Made by a program: the position numbers and the translations under genes. A stretch of 64,000 nucleotides of DNA from Lagopus muta (Eukaryota > Chordata > Aves > Galliformes > Phasianidae): assembly GCF_023343835.1 (NCBI RefSeq), contig NC_064433.1, positions 66,858,032-66,922,031 of the forward strand, in the 5' to 3' direction. A model generated the notes under the pieces. The model ran no database searches. It had not been told where the DNA came from and worked only from the letters and a program-made list of their open reading frames with translations. Below are positions 1 through 13,420 of this stretch, piece by piece. The number at the start of each line of letters is the position of its first letter. Position 1 is the stretch's first letter.

Positions 1-1578
1 GCTGTTGAATCTGCCTTGAGAAAAGCACCTAGTGTTCAAAAGACTGAAGGAATTAAAACCTTAGCTTGGTAAGAATATTTCCAGCATACAATTGAGGATG
101 CACTAGTTAGATGATATTTTATTATATAGAATGTATATTTGAAATATTTTGCCACATTGTATATGCCTTTTGAGAAAAGAACAATGTAAGAAGTTGTCTT
201 CATATATCTTACCAAAAGAGAGTAAGAGGCTTTCACTGTGTGTGATTTTGTACTTTATTTCTGCCAATAGCCATTACAGTGTTCTTGTTTTGCAGTAAAT
301 CATGTTGTTGGAGGAGAAAAAAAAACCAAAACAACACAAATGAGCATCCTCTCCCAGCCTTCCAGAGTTCACCCAGGTTTTGTAGAGGGAAGAAACCTGG
401 CAGAGTCCCGTGAGGTCGATAGCAGAGCTTCTGCTGACTTGAGTGGAGCTAGGTCAATTTCATTCCAGGTCCCCTGTGTAAAATGCTAGACTTTAGCCCG
501 TTAGAAAACATACTGCTGCTCAGTCGTTTACAGAACATGAAGTATACAAACAGAAAATCAAAAGATCTAGTAGATGTTTTGTTTTTTGGTTTTTTTTTAT
601 TTTTTTACAAAAAACCAAACCAGCAAAGAGATAACGTTTTATCTTAATGTTACTCTCATGCAGTCAAAGCGAGCTCTAGACAAAATGGCTTTTGTTCAGA
701 AAGATACTACCAAGTAGCATGTTGGGTGTGGGTCTTGAAATTGGATTGACAGTGTGCACAAGTTTGCTGAGTAAGTTATTGGCATCAGTGGGATAGCTGA
801 TTTACATTAGGAGGCTACAGCCTCATGGATGAGATGGAGAATGGATGGACCTTACCTAGTTGCATTTGGATTTCCTGTTCTAACAGCAGCTCAAACTATC
901 ATCCACACATTTGGAATGATGGCCACCATGATGTGAGAGGGTGTCACAGTGCTGTCACTGTAATATTTAATAGTTAGGTCCCCAGAGCACAGAAACAAAG
1001 AGGAATCCCAGAGTTCAGTCAGTGGCAAAATGACAAAACTCCCAATACCTTTGGTAGGGTCAGGATTTTACCACTGGTAGGAAACTCCAAGCTTTTTAGC
1101 CACAGAAAAATTTTAACTCCTAGTATCTTCTTGTGTTGATTTACTGATGTGCAGGTAAATGTTAATTTCAATTTTCTTTTTTTCTTCTTTTTTTTTTTTT
1201 ATTTAAGAAAAGGAGCTTCTTAGTCATACTGACAAACAGTGGCTTTATCAGATATAGTAGAAGATGAAGGACTCTTGAGTGTTCAATACATTTTTTATTT
1301 TCCACTTATTAATGGCAACATATATTCTAAAAGTGCTGCTGTACTTAGACTAACAGCAACAGATAAGGCTGTGAATATATGAAAAGGACCTTTCCGAATG
1401 GACTCTGAATTTTTACTGTTTAAATTATCAGGTCTTCTTTTTCCCTTGTGAGTAAACTGGAAAATGAGATGTTCCTATCCAAGGAACCTTCGCAGTGCTC
1501 ACAATTTTACTGTTAGTTTATCACAATTCTGTGCTCATGTTTACTGCGCCCATAACTTTGTATTAAAAAGAGAATGTG

Positions 1579-1606
1579 TATATAGATATATATATATATA
1601 TATATT
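1579..1606. repeat. (AT)n simple repeat
   Basis: Alternating TA/AT run of about 28 bp in the AT-rich left end. Confidence 0.85.
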
Positions 1607-3592
1607 AAAAAAATGTAAAATATACATAGTTTCAGGACAATATCTGTCCAAGGTACTTGAGCATATATGCCTTACATTCTGGGTTCAATTTACAGAAAAA
1701 AAAAGTGATACTCTCCAGTGAATAATTTGCATCTTCAGCACCTCCTCTTGACACTAGAGAACCGAGGCACTCAGCACCTTGCAAACTCTGGCCCAAATTA
1801 TGCTGCACGGGGACGGGGGGAAACGCAAGGAAAAGCCTGTTGCAATCTTAGCCTTGTACTGAGGTAAGGTAGATGAGCATACATACCCACTTAATGTTGT
1901 TGTCAGACTTTAAGTGACTGGTCCATCTCCCACAGATACAAGTTTGAGCTGAACTGAGCTCTTGGGGCATAAAAAAAAAAGCAACTGCCCTCTTTCTCTG
2001 TGAGGTTATTTCTGAGGTTAGAGGGAGGAGGAAAAGGATTGAAAGGAAGAGGAAGAGCAGCTTTGGAGGGCTTGAGTTATGGTTTCCTAATAGAACCAAG
2101 GAAGGATTTTCCCATTTAAGTTAAAAATTAAAACAGTGGTATCTGCTGATTGCAGCAGCTGTTTGACTGAAGTGCCAGCCTAGAGCTGACTCAAAAACAG
2201 CCACTGCATCACCAAGGGGATCCACCTTATCGGGGCTTTAGCGTATGTCAGGGTGGTGTAGAGAACATTTACATCTTCAGCCACTGCTGTGGCAAAGGAG
2301 AGGCTTTTGTGTCTGAGCCTGCCATTTGTGAGACAATGACAAATCTACAGCTCCCTCCCTCTGTACTCCTGTTGCTTATTGAATTTCAGCCAGGTTAAAG
2401 TTCTGTAGCATTTTCACCCTCTCTGTAAATAAACCAAGAAGAAATGGCATGCCATCACATTAAATGTGAATTGAACAATGTATTACAGTTATAAAATTTC
2501 CTCACATTACGGCGCTAAGAGTTTTGCTTGCGATCAATTACAGAACCTCACTCTTTTTTTAGAAATGTAGAAAAAAGTCATTTTCAGAAGTGTTTCAAAC
2601 CTCCTCATGGGGCATTAGCAGGAAAGAAGCTACATGTACTAATCAAGTGCCAGATTATGTACTGGCCAGCATAAGTATTTTTGTTTGCATTAAATAGTTA
2701 AATAGGCAAGCACTGTTTTCCAGTGCACGGGGAATTTATATGGAGAACTCCTGAAGTTTATTTACTTACACTGATGGAAATTAGCTGTTACCTCTCCAAT
2801 CCATGAGGATACAGTTTATTTTTGGTGGTGATGCTATGTTGTTGGGGGAATGGGGAGTGACTGACTGACAAGCCAGTAGGGTAATGCTAAGGTAAACGTT
2901 CTGAATGCCCAAGCAACGGAGAAATGCAAATCCCACTTTGAAAAGTGAGCTAGGAACCTGCCTCCCATTATCCTTCAGTGGGACTTAGGTTCCCAAGTGC
3001 CTGAATTGCTTCTGAAAATGCTATGTTAGCTTTGTGATTACTTGTTTTTATTAACCCTAGCAAGCTGGAAGGAAGTTCTGTAGCAAGAGAACTACCACTA
3101 GCATTAGCAATATGCAAACATGCTTTCATTGTGAGGTAAGAGGGAAAAGATCTTTTAGTGAAGTAAGTCTCCTCTTGGGGCAATAATTGCCTTCTTTTTA
3201 GCTTGAAGAGTATATTTTAGTGAACTGGGATCATATGAGTATGAACAAAAAACAGATCTTGTAATTTTTAGCGAGTTATCTTGAAGCATATAAATTCCTG
3301 ATGTGCATTAACTTGAGTGAATTGGGCCTTAATGATCCATGTAAATACCAAAACTGTATTCAGATATTTTCTCCAGACAAGAGTCTTTAATGGTCTGTAC
3401 TGTATCAAAATTGATAAGTGTCAAAGTGTTACTTTATATTACACTTCTTTTTTTTTTTTTTTTAAATAGAACATTGAAACATGCATGTTTATTTGCTACA
3501 GTATTTTAATGTTTTGGATGAAGGCCATCAGTTGTATGGAGATGACAAAACAATCACTCTATTTATTCAGTATTGCTGCTTAAAGTTTTCAA

Positions 3593-3598
3593 AATAAA
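3593..3598 (+). terminator. Poly(A) signal AATAAA
   Basis: AATAAA followed about 25 nt later by GT-rich and then T-rich sequence. It could end a plus-strand transcript entering from the left edge of the window. Confidence 0.35.
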
Positions 3599-3620
3599 GC
3601 TTTCAATGCCAATATAGTGA

Positions 3621-5904
3621 CTGATTGAAAGCTGTTCTAGCTCTCTTCAGCTGTTTTTGTTTTTTTTTTCTTTTTTTTTTTTTTTCCTGCTTATAGAAAA
3701 CTAAAGAAATGAAACTTGGTATATAAGGTATATAAGCTGTTCTACCTGCAAGGAATTATTGCAATAATATTGTGGGATGGCTGGGAGTATGTGTGCAGTA
3801 TATACATAAATACATGCATGCAGTGAATGCTTTGAGTAAATGGACTGCTGAAGAATGTTCAAATCCTTTGCAGTGTTGCAAGCAACTTCCAGGTGCGACC
3901 AAATACTGTTTTAACTCTTCACACCAATGTGCAATGCTTAGGAAAGACAGAACGAGTAGAGGTGGTCTTAAAGGATAAATTCAGAGTCCTTTGAACCAAA
4001 TAGGGTTTAACCACAGGTGTGTTTCTGAATTGGGCCTAAAAGCATGTTCTGATAGAAAAGGCTTTTCTGTTACGGCAAGAATGCTTCATTTCAAGCATAT
4101 TTGGTACCTCTGAAAATGCACGCAGTTCCAAGGTGAATCAAGTATGTCCACTATATTTAGTAAAAAGGGTATCAAAATGCAGAGGACATGCATGCTCGTG
4201 AATACAGCCACCTGGTGAAACTACTCACTGGGGGTCAGACTGGAAGATCTGAGTTGCTGAAGCTTTAACACTGAGAAGCAATGCCAATTAACTGTGAAAA
4301 CACAAATGAGCATTTTCTTACTGCTCTGCTTCAATGCAAGATAAAAATCTGTACGATATGTAACTATATTTTGTCATTTAAAAAGCTTCTATTTTTGATT
4401 ATTCTCATGAATGGTTGACAAAAGATATTGAATATGCTCCCATACAATAAATGCCCCTCTGAAACTTTGGGTCTTTACAGTTCATGGTTTGCTAGAATTG
4501 CACTGTACCTCTTGTATACACTATACATCTTCATCTACAGCTGAACTCTGTCCATTAAAGAACAAGATGATGTTCTGTGTTGCTGGAGCTCAAATGCTTT
4601 CAGAAATGGCCTTCTGTTGAGCATGATTGTGGCTGCTCCCAAATGATAATTTACCTGAGGCAGGGGGCACGTGGCTCATCACTGTGGGACCTCTACCAGA
4701 AAGCGTGTACGTACAAATACAGCCAAGAAACTGAAGAGGTGATGGAGCTTGTGTTTACCTGAAGAGATTCATATTCATCCCCAAATAACGGAAAGGATCA
4801 GTAACTCAGAGGAAATACAACTTTTAAAGCAGAGAGGCAGCAGTTGTTAGATGATGATCAGAAAGGGGAATTGAATATACAGAATCTTCAAAGAAAGATG
4901 CACAAGGTGCATATGCTTCAGTAAGAGGAAATCAAGCTTTGAACAGAGAGCTAGAGGCCTGATTCAGGTTTAATTCCTGTGCTGAAGACAGCAGGGCATA
5001 TGAACATCACTTGAGTTCATTATTGTTGACCAGGGGAACTTGCCACAGCCAGGGAACAGTGATTTAAGTTATCCAAAGTCCTTAGTCTAATGTCCCAACA
5101 AATCTATTTTCCTAAACCAACTGAAGCTCAATCTCATTAGATGTGAAGATAAATGAGCTAACAGTAGTAGTGCTGTTGACAGACAGATGAGTTCATGAGC
5201 TTCACTAAAGCCCTAGCTAGACACATTCATATTAGCAGGACTGTGTAAGTTTGTAAAGGAACTCTGCTCCTGAAAGATGCCATTTTCTGCTTCTGTGCAA
5301 GTCACCTAGCTGATTTTTGTGGTAACTAAGGCTTCCCAGTGTGCTCCAGTAGAGCCAGTGGCACAGCTAATGGTTCTGATCTTTTGCTTCGCCTTTAAAG
5401 AACAAAGTGGTGCTGTGGCACTAACTAGCTCAGTGTAGCTGGACCACTAATGAGTTGCAAAACCAAAGCAGATCAAGGGTCCGTTTTGTTTAGAAGCTAT
5501 TCTGAGTTCTTCTGCCTGTCACACCCTTGTCAGCTAGGTGATATTTCTTTGTAGTCCCAATTTTTAATGATTGTTTCAACTAAGTTCTCTAATATCTGAA
5601 GTAGGACACAGTAGGTGGCTGTCCATTATTGTCTTTCTTGAAAATGATATATTTGCTAGCTTTGGTAATGTAGCTAATGTCAATGAGTGAACACTGTCTA
5701 GGTCAGCCACTGTTTCATCATTAATTTTCTCCAGAAATATTGGATGGAGACAATCTCAGCTGGTCTGGTTTGTTCTATTTTTCCAGATGGGTATGCTGTG
5801 TACTTTGTCCCCTTCTTTGCAGCAAGTTCCCTGTTCTTGTGCTGTCATGTCACCAAACTATGGCTTTGAGTTGCTAAGCATAAGCTACTGTTTGGTGGGC
5901 AACT
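3621..5904. other. Intergenic, no gene seen
   Basis: T-rich low-complexity DNA at 3657-3686, an isolated AATAAA near 4446, otherwise unremarkable single-copy-looking DNA. Open frames here are short and lack coding character. Confidence 0.5.
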
Positions 5905-6372
5905 TCATAGAATCGTAGAATGGCCTGGGTTGAAAAGGACCACAATGATCATCTAGTTTCAACCCCCCTGCTATGTGCAGGGTTGCCTTGAATGTCTCCA
6001 GGGATGGGGCATCCACAACTTCCTTGGGCAACCTGTTCCAGTATGTCACCAAATCCGTGTAAAGAATTTCATCCTAATATCTAACCTAAACCTCCCCTGT
6101 TTCAGTTTAAAGCCAATCCCCCTTGTGCTATCACTACCCACCCTTGTAAACAGCCATTCCCCCTCCTCTTTGTATGTGCCCTTCAAGAAGTTCACAATGA
6201 GCTTTCCCCCAGCCTTCTCCAAGCTAACCACATCCAATTCCCTCAACCTTTCTTCACAGGAGAGGTGCTCCAGCCCTCTGATCATCTTAGTGGCCCTCCT
6301 CTGGACTCATTCCAAGAGCTCTGTGTCTTTCTTGTACTGGGGGCTCTGGGCCTGGATGCAGTAGTCTAGATA
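5905..6372 (-). mobile_element. CR1 LINE, 5'-truncated, 3' end
   Basis: The plus strand starts with the reverse complement of the CR1 tail (TCATAGAATCGTAGAATGG) and continues through CR1 3' UTR and ORF2 end. The minus-strand reading at 6046-6285 gives a typical CR1 reverse-transcriptase C-terminal segment ([20 protein letters not shown]), here with indels, so it is a dead copy. Confidence 0.92.
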
Positions 6373-7339
6373 TTACAGGGAGCATCTTTGTCATGTGCTA
6401 ATGCAAGAAGAAACTTGATGCAAAAGGTGATAAACTTACGTGAGCATCCTCCCCACTTGACTCATTGGCTAAGCCATTGATAGTGTCCACATGCCACTTC
6501 CGGTGTGTCATTGTGCCCCTGAGCAGGAAACTTCCTTGCTGTCCCATAGGCAGACCTGCTGTTTCTCTCCCATGCGTGTGATTTGCTCTGCAGCAACTCC
6601 TGGTAGAATAACCATCCTTTTTTAATTGTTTTATTTTCTAGAGATGCTTTTCAGATCTGAATCCCTGACTATGGAAGGGCTGCAGGGGTCTCTACAGGCT
6701 CTCATGGAGTGAAGGAGTATCATTAGAGTAATCCTTTTTATTCAGTCATCCAGAAGCGTAACATGGTGTAACAGCTACACAGCTGGGGGATTCTTAACTG
6801 AAAGAGCTGCCAGCTGGATGTCAGTCTCTGGTATTTGCTTTGGTCCACATGAGTTCATTATGTATTACTTTGACTTCAGTTTCTGCTCCTTTGAGTCGCA
6901 GGTGTATTGAGGAAAAGGAAGGTTACAAAAAGAAACACATATGAAGTCCAGTCAAAGGGACAGATTCCAGTGCAGTACCACATTACCGAATGGCATTTGG
7001 TCTGCAACAGATATAGGCTATTTCTGACACCTCTCTCATCATTTAATTACTTCATTAACTACAGATACATTGGCTTGTTCCCCAGTAGCATGCTTTCGTT
7101 TATACTGTTCCTCCAAAATACAGAATTGATGCTATTGTTTCAGCTATGTTTTCCCTTTCTGTGCATATTTTTTGCACATACTATTTTGTGTTTGCTGTTT
7201 CAGCTATGCTCTTTGCCTTGCTCTATCTCCTTGCAGCAGGAAAAAAAGGCAGTAAATAATTGGGAGATCTCCTGAGAAAATGTAATATAAAAGAACTAAT
7301 ACTTAATCTTGAGCCTAGGTGGAAGGAATAAAAGTTTTT

Positions 7340-7491
7340 ATAGAATCGTAGAATCCTTAGAGTTGAGTAGAGACCTCTGAAGACCATCTACTCCAACTTC
7401 CCTGCAATGAACAGGGACACCACAGCTAGATCAGGCTGCCCAGGGCCTTAGCCAGCCTTGCCTTGAAAGTCTCCAGGGACGGGGCATCAAC
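7340..7491 (-). mobile_element. CR1 LINE 3' fragment
   Basis: Short CR1 3' end with the tail reverse complement TATAGAATCGTAGAATCC, followed by the conserved block ending in CTCCAGGGACGGGGCATC. It is cut off at about 150 bp. Confidence 0.85.
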
Positions 7492-7595
7492 AGCAGAAAT
7501 TTCTGTTATTTCTTTTTAATGAACACAGGTTTGAAAAAGATCTTCAGAGGAGCTCATGCTGAGCTTATGAGAGGTCCACTTGAAAACCAACACAA

Positions 7596-7661
7596 ATAAC
7601 AACAACAACAACAAAACACACACACACAAAAACAAAAACCACAGAACACACACACAAAAAA
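7596..7661. repeat. CAA/CA-rich simple repeat
   Basis: AACAACAACAACAAC followed by two CA runs separated by A-rich sequence. Confidence 0.85.
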
Positions 7662-8782
7662 TCCTGTATCCAGTGAATTGGATGAGGCCAATACGTAGCT
7701 GCCTAGCTATTTTTAAAGGGAAGACTGCTGGTATAATAATAATTTTTTAAAAGGGGGGTGAAGGGAGAAGAGAGGAGGGATGGAAGATGTGCACCAATGA
7801 GAACGTCTGTAACTTGATTATTTGCCCTTCAGCCTCTTTGATGACCTGTGTGATAGAGGGTGAAGAGAACCATCCAGCTTTAGAGGCAGTGATGCAGTAC
7901 CACTGGGTACCATCAGCAGCTGTTAAAATAAAATGCAGGCCAGCCTTTAAATGGGGAATAACTGGAATTTCTTAATAACATATAACTATACGTGTCACAG
8001 CCTGCAATAATATATCCCTTGCACTAGATTCACCAAACTGCTTTTGATCAAATGTTATGTGTGAGAAAAGATTATTTGATTTTCCCAGTCAGAATTAACC
8101 TGAGGAGAACTTTGATCAACGAAGTAGAACTGCCTTTCTGGGAAGCTGATGAAAAACCCAAGAGCACCAGCCACCTTTTAACTACACCACCACTGCTGTA
8201 ACGTTGTCTTAAATGTTACCTTGACCTAAAAAATCTGCATCGTGGTTGCCACCTGGATTCTCCACTGTACGTAGCTTGTCTCAGGATCAAAATGAGTGTG
8301 GATGAGACAGACACAGCTAAATAAGAAAGGTAAAGCTGTCTGTCCATTAGCTGAGTGTTGGTGTGTAAGGTTTCACTAGATGCCAGGCATTGGGTAATCT
8401 TGCCCCTTTGATTCAGTCAAATCACTGCAATTACAACAAGGTCTACACGAGAGGGCAGCAGTACATGCCAACATGCCTGGAGCAACAGACGCACCGCTAG
8501 TTGGAAAGCAGATTGTCCAGGCATACAGCACATGAGAGAGAATCACTAAGATACACAACATCCCATCTTTATATGTGTTATTTCAGAAAGGATGCAGTGA
8601 TGCTTACAAAGAGCTGTGTCCTTGTAGCAGTGAGTGTGGTTGAGGCACAACTGATGCAGTTCCTGCAGTCTGTAAGGAGCGCTCAGGCCTGGTATCTTTC
8701 TAAAACCTCTACTGCTGTGAGTTGAAACATTCCCCTGGGCCTGGTGTATTTCCCCAGGACTGAGAAGTTCTTGTTTTATTTT

Positions 8783-9020
8783 ACAGCTCTGCCACAGATT
8801 TCCTGTGTGTGACCCTGGGCAAGCTAATATAATTCCTCTGGATTGGAGTCCCCCAGCTGTAAGCTTGAGATAATGCTGTTTCATCCCCTTTGACTTTGTC
8901 TATATATACTGCAAGCTCTGTGGGGAACCGTGCCTCATTTCCTATTTGTTTGGCAAATAGTACTTAGCCCTCTGTGGTCCTGATCTTGGCTGTGCCATCT
9001 AGATACTATTGCAATAAAGT
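8783..9020 (+). mobile_element. Ancient amniote MIR-like SINE
   Basis: Follows the MIR/CORE-SINE pattern: CTCTGCCACAGATTTCCTGT, then GTGACCCTGGGCAAG. It continues with the tail seen in old reptilian copies (CTGCAAGCTCTGTGGGG...AGTACTTAGC...CTGATCTTGGCTG...ATACTATTGCAATAAA). Strongly diverged. Confidence 0.65.
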
Positions 9021-12000
9021 ATATCTTTGCACGGTACCAAGAGGATGACAAGAAACCACTCTGAGTTACCTTTAGTGTAAGTGAGAGCAGCATGCAGGCC
9101 TGATAGGGGAGGAGGATTGGAGGTTTCTGAAGGTGAATTCTTGTTTAGCTTTAAACTGCTTTTTCTCTAAAGGGATAAAAAGGAAAGGTAAGTAAAGGAA
9201 TAAAAACCCTCTTATTTCAATTTTAGTTCAACCACTTCTTTCAAAGTGATGCTATTACAAGAGGCAGCCTAAGTCCTTTCCCAAGTGCTATGTGGAGCGT
9301 GTTGTAGCTGATCAGTACAAACAATTGACTGAGCAGGCTGAATGTGCTCAGTGTGCTAAGCGTTCCAATATTTCCACAGGTCTGCTGATGTCCTAACAAC
9401 ATGTGAGCACCTAGTAATCTGCTGTGAAAGGTTGCCATTTCATGGTTGTCCGTAGAAACCCTTTGGTATTATAGAGGCTGAAAAGAGAAAGTGCACGAGA
9501 GTTAAGCCACAGAAGAAGGCTGCCTTTCTGCAGCTGTTTTCTGACTCTGGAGACTCGTACAGAAGGAGCACCCCGCAGTTAGGCTGAGCGCAAAGACTTC
9601 AACGCTGCTGTTCAGTTCTGAGATCAAATATCATTTTAAGGCATTTCCATTTACATAACAATTAGTGCAACCACAGGCATTTGACAAAGCAGTGAGTAAT
9701 CAGCTGATGGAATCTTATCTCAAGTCCTGCTCAATCAAGTTCTTACTGCTACCTTTGTCCTCAGTTACCCGGGGAACTGTTCAGCTGAAAGCACCTGCTT
9801 CTGGGTGCTTCTGGCACCTGCTTTGGTAAGAAAAATGGACTTAGACCATCCCAGGCATGCAATAAGACAGGACAACCACTTACTTTGGGTATTGTGAACA
9901 AATGCAAAATTAGGACCAGTAGCCTGAGAAGTGTGAGTACCTGGTAAAACTGCTTGTTTGACACTGTTGGAACACAACACACACGTATCTGCTTTTAGAC
10001 AGGGCTACTGTTGCTTTTGTTAAACTGGAAAACGAAGGCCCAGGGAGGTGAAGCACCTCCACAGAATGCTCATCATCTCTATGTACTTACTTCTGAATGT
10101 GAATCCTTTACTAAAATGTCCACTCTGATCTCACAGAAAATGCAGTTTTCCAACAACAGTTCACTCAGGATGGAGGGCCATCTGGCTTAGCATCCGGTCC
10201 CTAGCTCTTGAGCAAGAGGTAAATGAGCAGAGGCAGCTAGCTCAGTAGTAAGCAGTACTGTGGTCTGGAGTTACCAAAATATCCTACACAGAGGAAGCTG
10301 CTTCTAACCCTTCAATCAAAGGATTAATCTTGTCCTGATAGCAAAGGATTTATCTGCTTTTCAAATTAACCAATGGAAGCACTTCAAAAGAAGTGACAAT
10401 ATCTCCATTTGCAAGTGTTGGGCCAGTTCAATCAATAAAGCCACAATGATTTTACCTATGAGATCTAATTAGTTTGTTTTAAACTTGGAGCTTTATCCTG
10501 CAAAATGAACGTTTTCATCCTCCATTGATTTTAGCACACTAGTTTCAGAAATGCAGGAGGAGTTTGGTTCTTTACAGGATTAAGCCAATTTAAGTTCATT
10601 GGCAGGGACTGCATAGTGGGAAAGCTGGAATTAACAACAATAACAAGCTATTATATGATGAACTGTCAGGCTTGTTTTCTTGTAGTGCAGATTATCAAGA
10701 CTCCAGTTACCTTCACCAGTTTCTCAGCTTCAAGAAGTAAAAATACTCTTAAAGCCTGACCTAAGAATAAAGGTAATCCTCCTGGCATTGCTCTGTCTCA
10801 TTCTGGCTATAGAAACACATACGTTCTCTGATGCACACAGAGAGGTGTGTGGCATTTCATGGCATTTGTGTCTGATCAAAGCCAGAAGGTGAAAATGTAA
10901 CTGAAGGATATTAAGAAAAGGAACTCAATCTGAACTATGCAATTTTGGGATGCCTGCATCTGCAGATAAAATTTGAGTCTATTACGATTTCTTCTGAAGT
11001 AACTGTACTTAGCTAACTGATACTTATGCCAGCAAATACAAGTTGCCTATTTTCCTAGGAAAACAACAACAACAACAACAAAAGTGAACTTTGATTATAG
11101 CCAGATTTAGTTCCACTGGCAGAAGCGATAACCAAGCATGGCATGTTTAGATTTGAAGACACATCAGAATCTACAGTGGTTTGAAACCATGCATCAAAAA
11201 AGTGGGCAGCTCACAGTTACACAGTTACACTTCTGCTGTAATTCATTACTGCATGGCTGAATTGCAGTTTCACCTACCTCTGTGTGGCTCAGCCAGAAGC
11301 TCATCTCACAGCTCAGAAGTGCCTTCAAAAAAGCATTCTCTCGATGGCTCTGTCATGTTGTGTGGACTCACAGGCAACATCTGTCAAAATGGAAGAGTTC
11401 CCCTCCTTACAGGCTTGTACAGATTCGAATGATGTGACTGTACCCACCAGGGAAAAGGCTAGAGTACCCTAAACTACAAGCATGCTGTTTCTGACCAGGC
11501 AGCTTTTTTTTCCTGGAAAAGATACTGACGATCTGAGAAACAAAAATAAAGATCACACAGTGCCTTGTCACTGAGTTTGACAGACAACTCAATTGCCCTC
11601 TGCCCCTTTGAATGTATGGCCCTACTAAACCCAAGGAAACCCATGATATTACAGTGTACCTTTACAACCTATAGCAAACAGCACTCAGTGATTGCAGGAA
11701 ACAGCTGGATTCTTGGAAATGCCTTCTAGGCCTGGCAAGACACCAATGGCAGCACACATCCCAGAGATGGCTCCTGGGGTACGGCATACAGATTACTCTC
11801 GAAGGTCATTTGAAATAACTGTACTTACCCTGTAATTTACAGCACAGGAACTTGCCCCCGTGACCAGCTGTTAGGCATTTTGTAAAGCTGCTTCATGTTT
11901 TGCAGGCAGATGGGTAGATCTTCACTTACGCATTTCTCTGTTCTGTAGAACAAGCTGCAGTCCCAGGTTTACACAGGTGTTCCTCTTTATGGATGGACTA

Positions 12001-12376
12001 GGAGTGCCCCCACCAACGCTGCCTGATGACAGCATCCTTTTAAACCACGGTAACTCCTGCTCTCTCAGATACAAGGAGATTCTGAAGGCTGCTTTAAGTG
12101 TGACTGCTGCCCACACATATTCCCACACTCTTCATTTACCTTGGTGGCACTTCTAAGGAGCAGTTCTTGCCTATTCTACATGTATTTTCTACCTTTTTAA
12201 TAGCCTCATAGTAGCAGGGCTTTTCCTACTCATCCTGTTGGCACATACCCCCTACCTCCTTCATGGACTCCACTCTGGAAACTGAATTCCTGAGCACCGT
12301 ACATTGAGCTGTCAGACCCAGCAAGGTGTGCATGTATCAAAACCAGAGCACCTGTAAAATGCTGTCGTACTGGGGG

Positions 12377-12412
12377 AAAAATAAAATAAAATAAAATAAA
12401 ATAAATAAAAAA
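12377..12412. repeat. (AAAAT)n simple repeat
   Basis: About seven reiterations of an ATAAA unit, shading into A-rich sequence. Confidence 0.9.
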
Positions 12413-12998
12413 TTAATGCTCTGTCCCCTTAATCACAGCAACTTCTCTCTAGAACAACAGAGGGCACCACTCCTCACTCAAAAAGCTGCAGCTGGAAGAG
12501 GAGCAGCCTCGCACTGAGGTGGAAGTTTGCTAAGTAGAACATCTCTCACTGTCGGTGGTTGGGACCGCGTGCTCTCCCCCAAGGAGGCTCAGCCCTGCGT
12601 CTCCTGCTGCTGCGGGAGGGCTCTGGCTCAGAGCTGCGCTCGGATTTGCACGCCCTGTCTCGCGGGTCTCGTTGCAGTCTGTACAGGGTCATTAAGCAGT
12701 CACTTACTGCGCAATGCCTTGAGATTAGGGTCTTACTATGAGGCAGGAGGGCTGCAGAATGCAGCTGCGGCCCTGGCTCCTGTATATACTCATTTTTATT
12801 TGTTTGTTTACAGTGAGCTTGTAACGTAAAATGCGTCAGTACATGTAACATAAAATGCAAAACAGGGCTGGAATCCGGGTTCCTTCTCCCAGATGGCCAC
12901 GTTATCTCCTCACTCTTCCAGCCACAGCTTCCCCTGCCACCACAGTCAGCTCTGAAGCAAAGGAGCAAACCTACTTCGGCTATTGAGAAAACATAGAT

Positions 12999-13420
12999 TT
13001 GCTCTTTTCCCTCAGCGCAAAGTCCCATGAACGCCGCCTCCTGAGGGAACGCGCCCCCCGTTGCCATGGCACCGCCGCGGCCCCGCCCCCTCGGCGCACC
13101 TCCCCCCACCTCCCTGCGGCGGCGCAGCACGTGCCGGGCAGCGTGCGCGGCGGTCAGGTGGGAGCGCGCGTGATGGCGGTCAGTGCCTCGCGCTGTGGCG
13201 AGCCGCCGGGCTGAGGCGGATCCCGCGCCCTGGCGCGGCATGGACGCGGTGTTTCCTCACGAGCCGTCGGCCTTGCCGCTGGAAGCCGGGATCCAAGCCT
13301 GCAGCCGTTTTGGGCAGGGAGCGTGGACCGGGGTCACTGCCCTGGGACGGCAGCCCCGCAGCCAGCACGAAAGGCTGCAGTCCAATCTTTACCTCAGAGC
13401 CGTGCCAAGGGCTGTGCAGA
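12999..13420. promoter_or_regulatory. Orphan CpG island with X-box, candidate promoter of an unrecognised transcript
   Basis: A GC- and CpG-dense island in otherwise AT-rich DNA, about 4 kb from the BHLHE41 3' end and so not its promoter. It contains a near-perfect RFX X-box (13060-13073), a CACGTG (13128-13133) and GC-rich boxes. On the plus strand an ATG at 13240 has G at -3 and +4 and opens a frame that reaches a GTAAGC donor at 13467 just before a stop, so 13240-13466 could be a first coding exon of 75 codons. I do not recognise the peptide and found no matching downstream exon. A long non-coding RNA promoter is equally likely. Confidence 0.5.
13060..13073. promoter_or_regulatory. RFX-type X-box
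   Basis: GTTGCCATGGCACC matches the palindromic X-box GTTGCC-N2-GGCAAC except for one position. Such sites in CpG islands often mark RFX-controlled, including ciliary, promoters. Confidence 0.5.

Larger units (their letters stand above)
1..3620 (+). other. AT-rich single-copy stretch, possibly the 3' UTR of the upstream gene (RASSF8 by synteny)
   Basis: There is no supported ORF and little repeat content. The DNA is AT-rich with poly-T runs and an (AT)n tract at 1579-1606. AATAAA occurs at 2428-2433 and 3593-3598; the second is followed by TGACTGATTG and a long GT/T-rich run, a good cleavage context. In mammals the gene on this side of BHLHE41 is RASSF8, which is on the plus strand and has a long 3' UTR. 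The first 72 bases are open in frame 1 but do not match the RASSF8 C-terminus I know. The assignment rests on synteny and signals only. Confidence 0.25.
6373..12998. other. Intergenic with repeat fragments, no gene seen
   Basis: Outside the CR1 and SINE copies listed separately, it holds simple repeats: CAA/CA-rich 7596-7661, (AAC)n around 11062-11081 and (AAAAT)n 12377-12412. A possible reverse-orientation MIR scrap lies near 10020-10065. No exon with homology was found. GC content rises from about 12.5 kb towards the CpG island. Confidence 0.5.

Noticed and set aside
1..72. Open frame at the left edge as the last codons of RASSF8
   Set aside because: Only 23 codons, and the peptide does not resemble the RASSF8 C-terminus as I know it.
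12452..12470. CTCF-like motif AACAGAGGGCACC
   Set aside because: At least two core mismatches; such matches are frequent by chance.
12546..13241. 231-codon minus-strand frame through the orphan CpG island
   Set aside because: Starts in GC-rich DNA and then crosses AT-rich DNA with no recognisable protein features; no evidence beyond being open.
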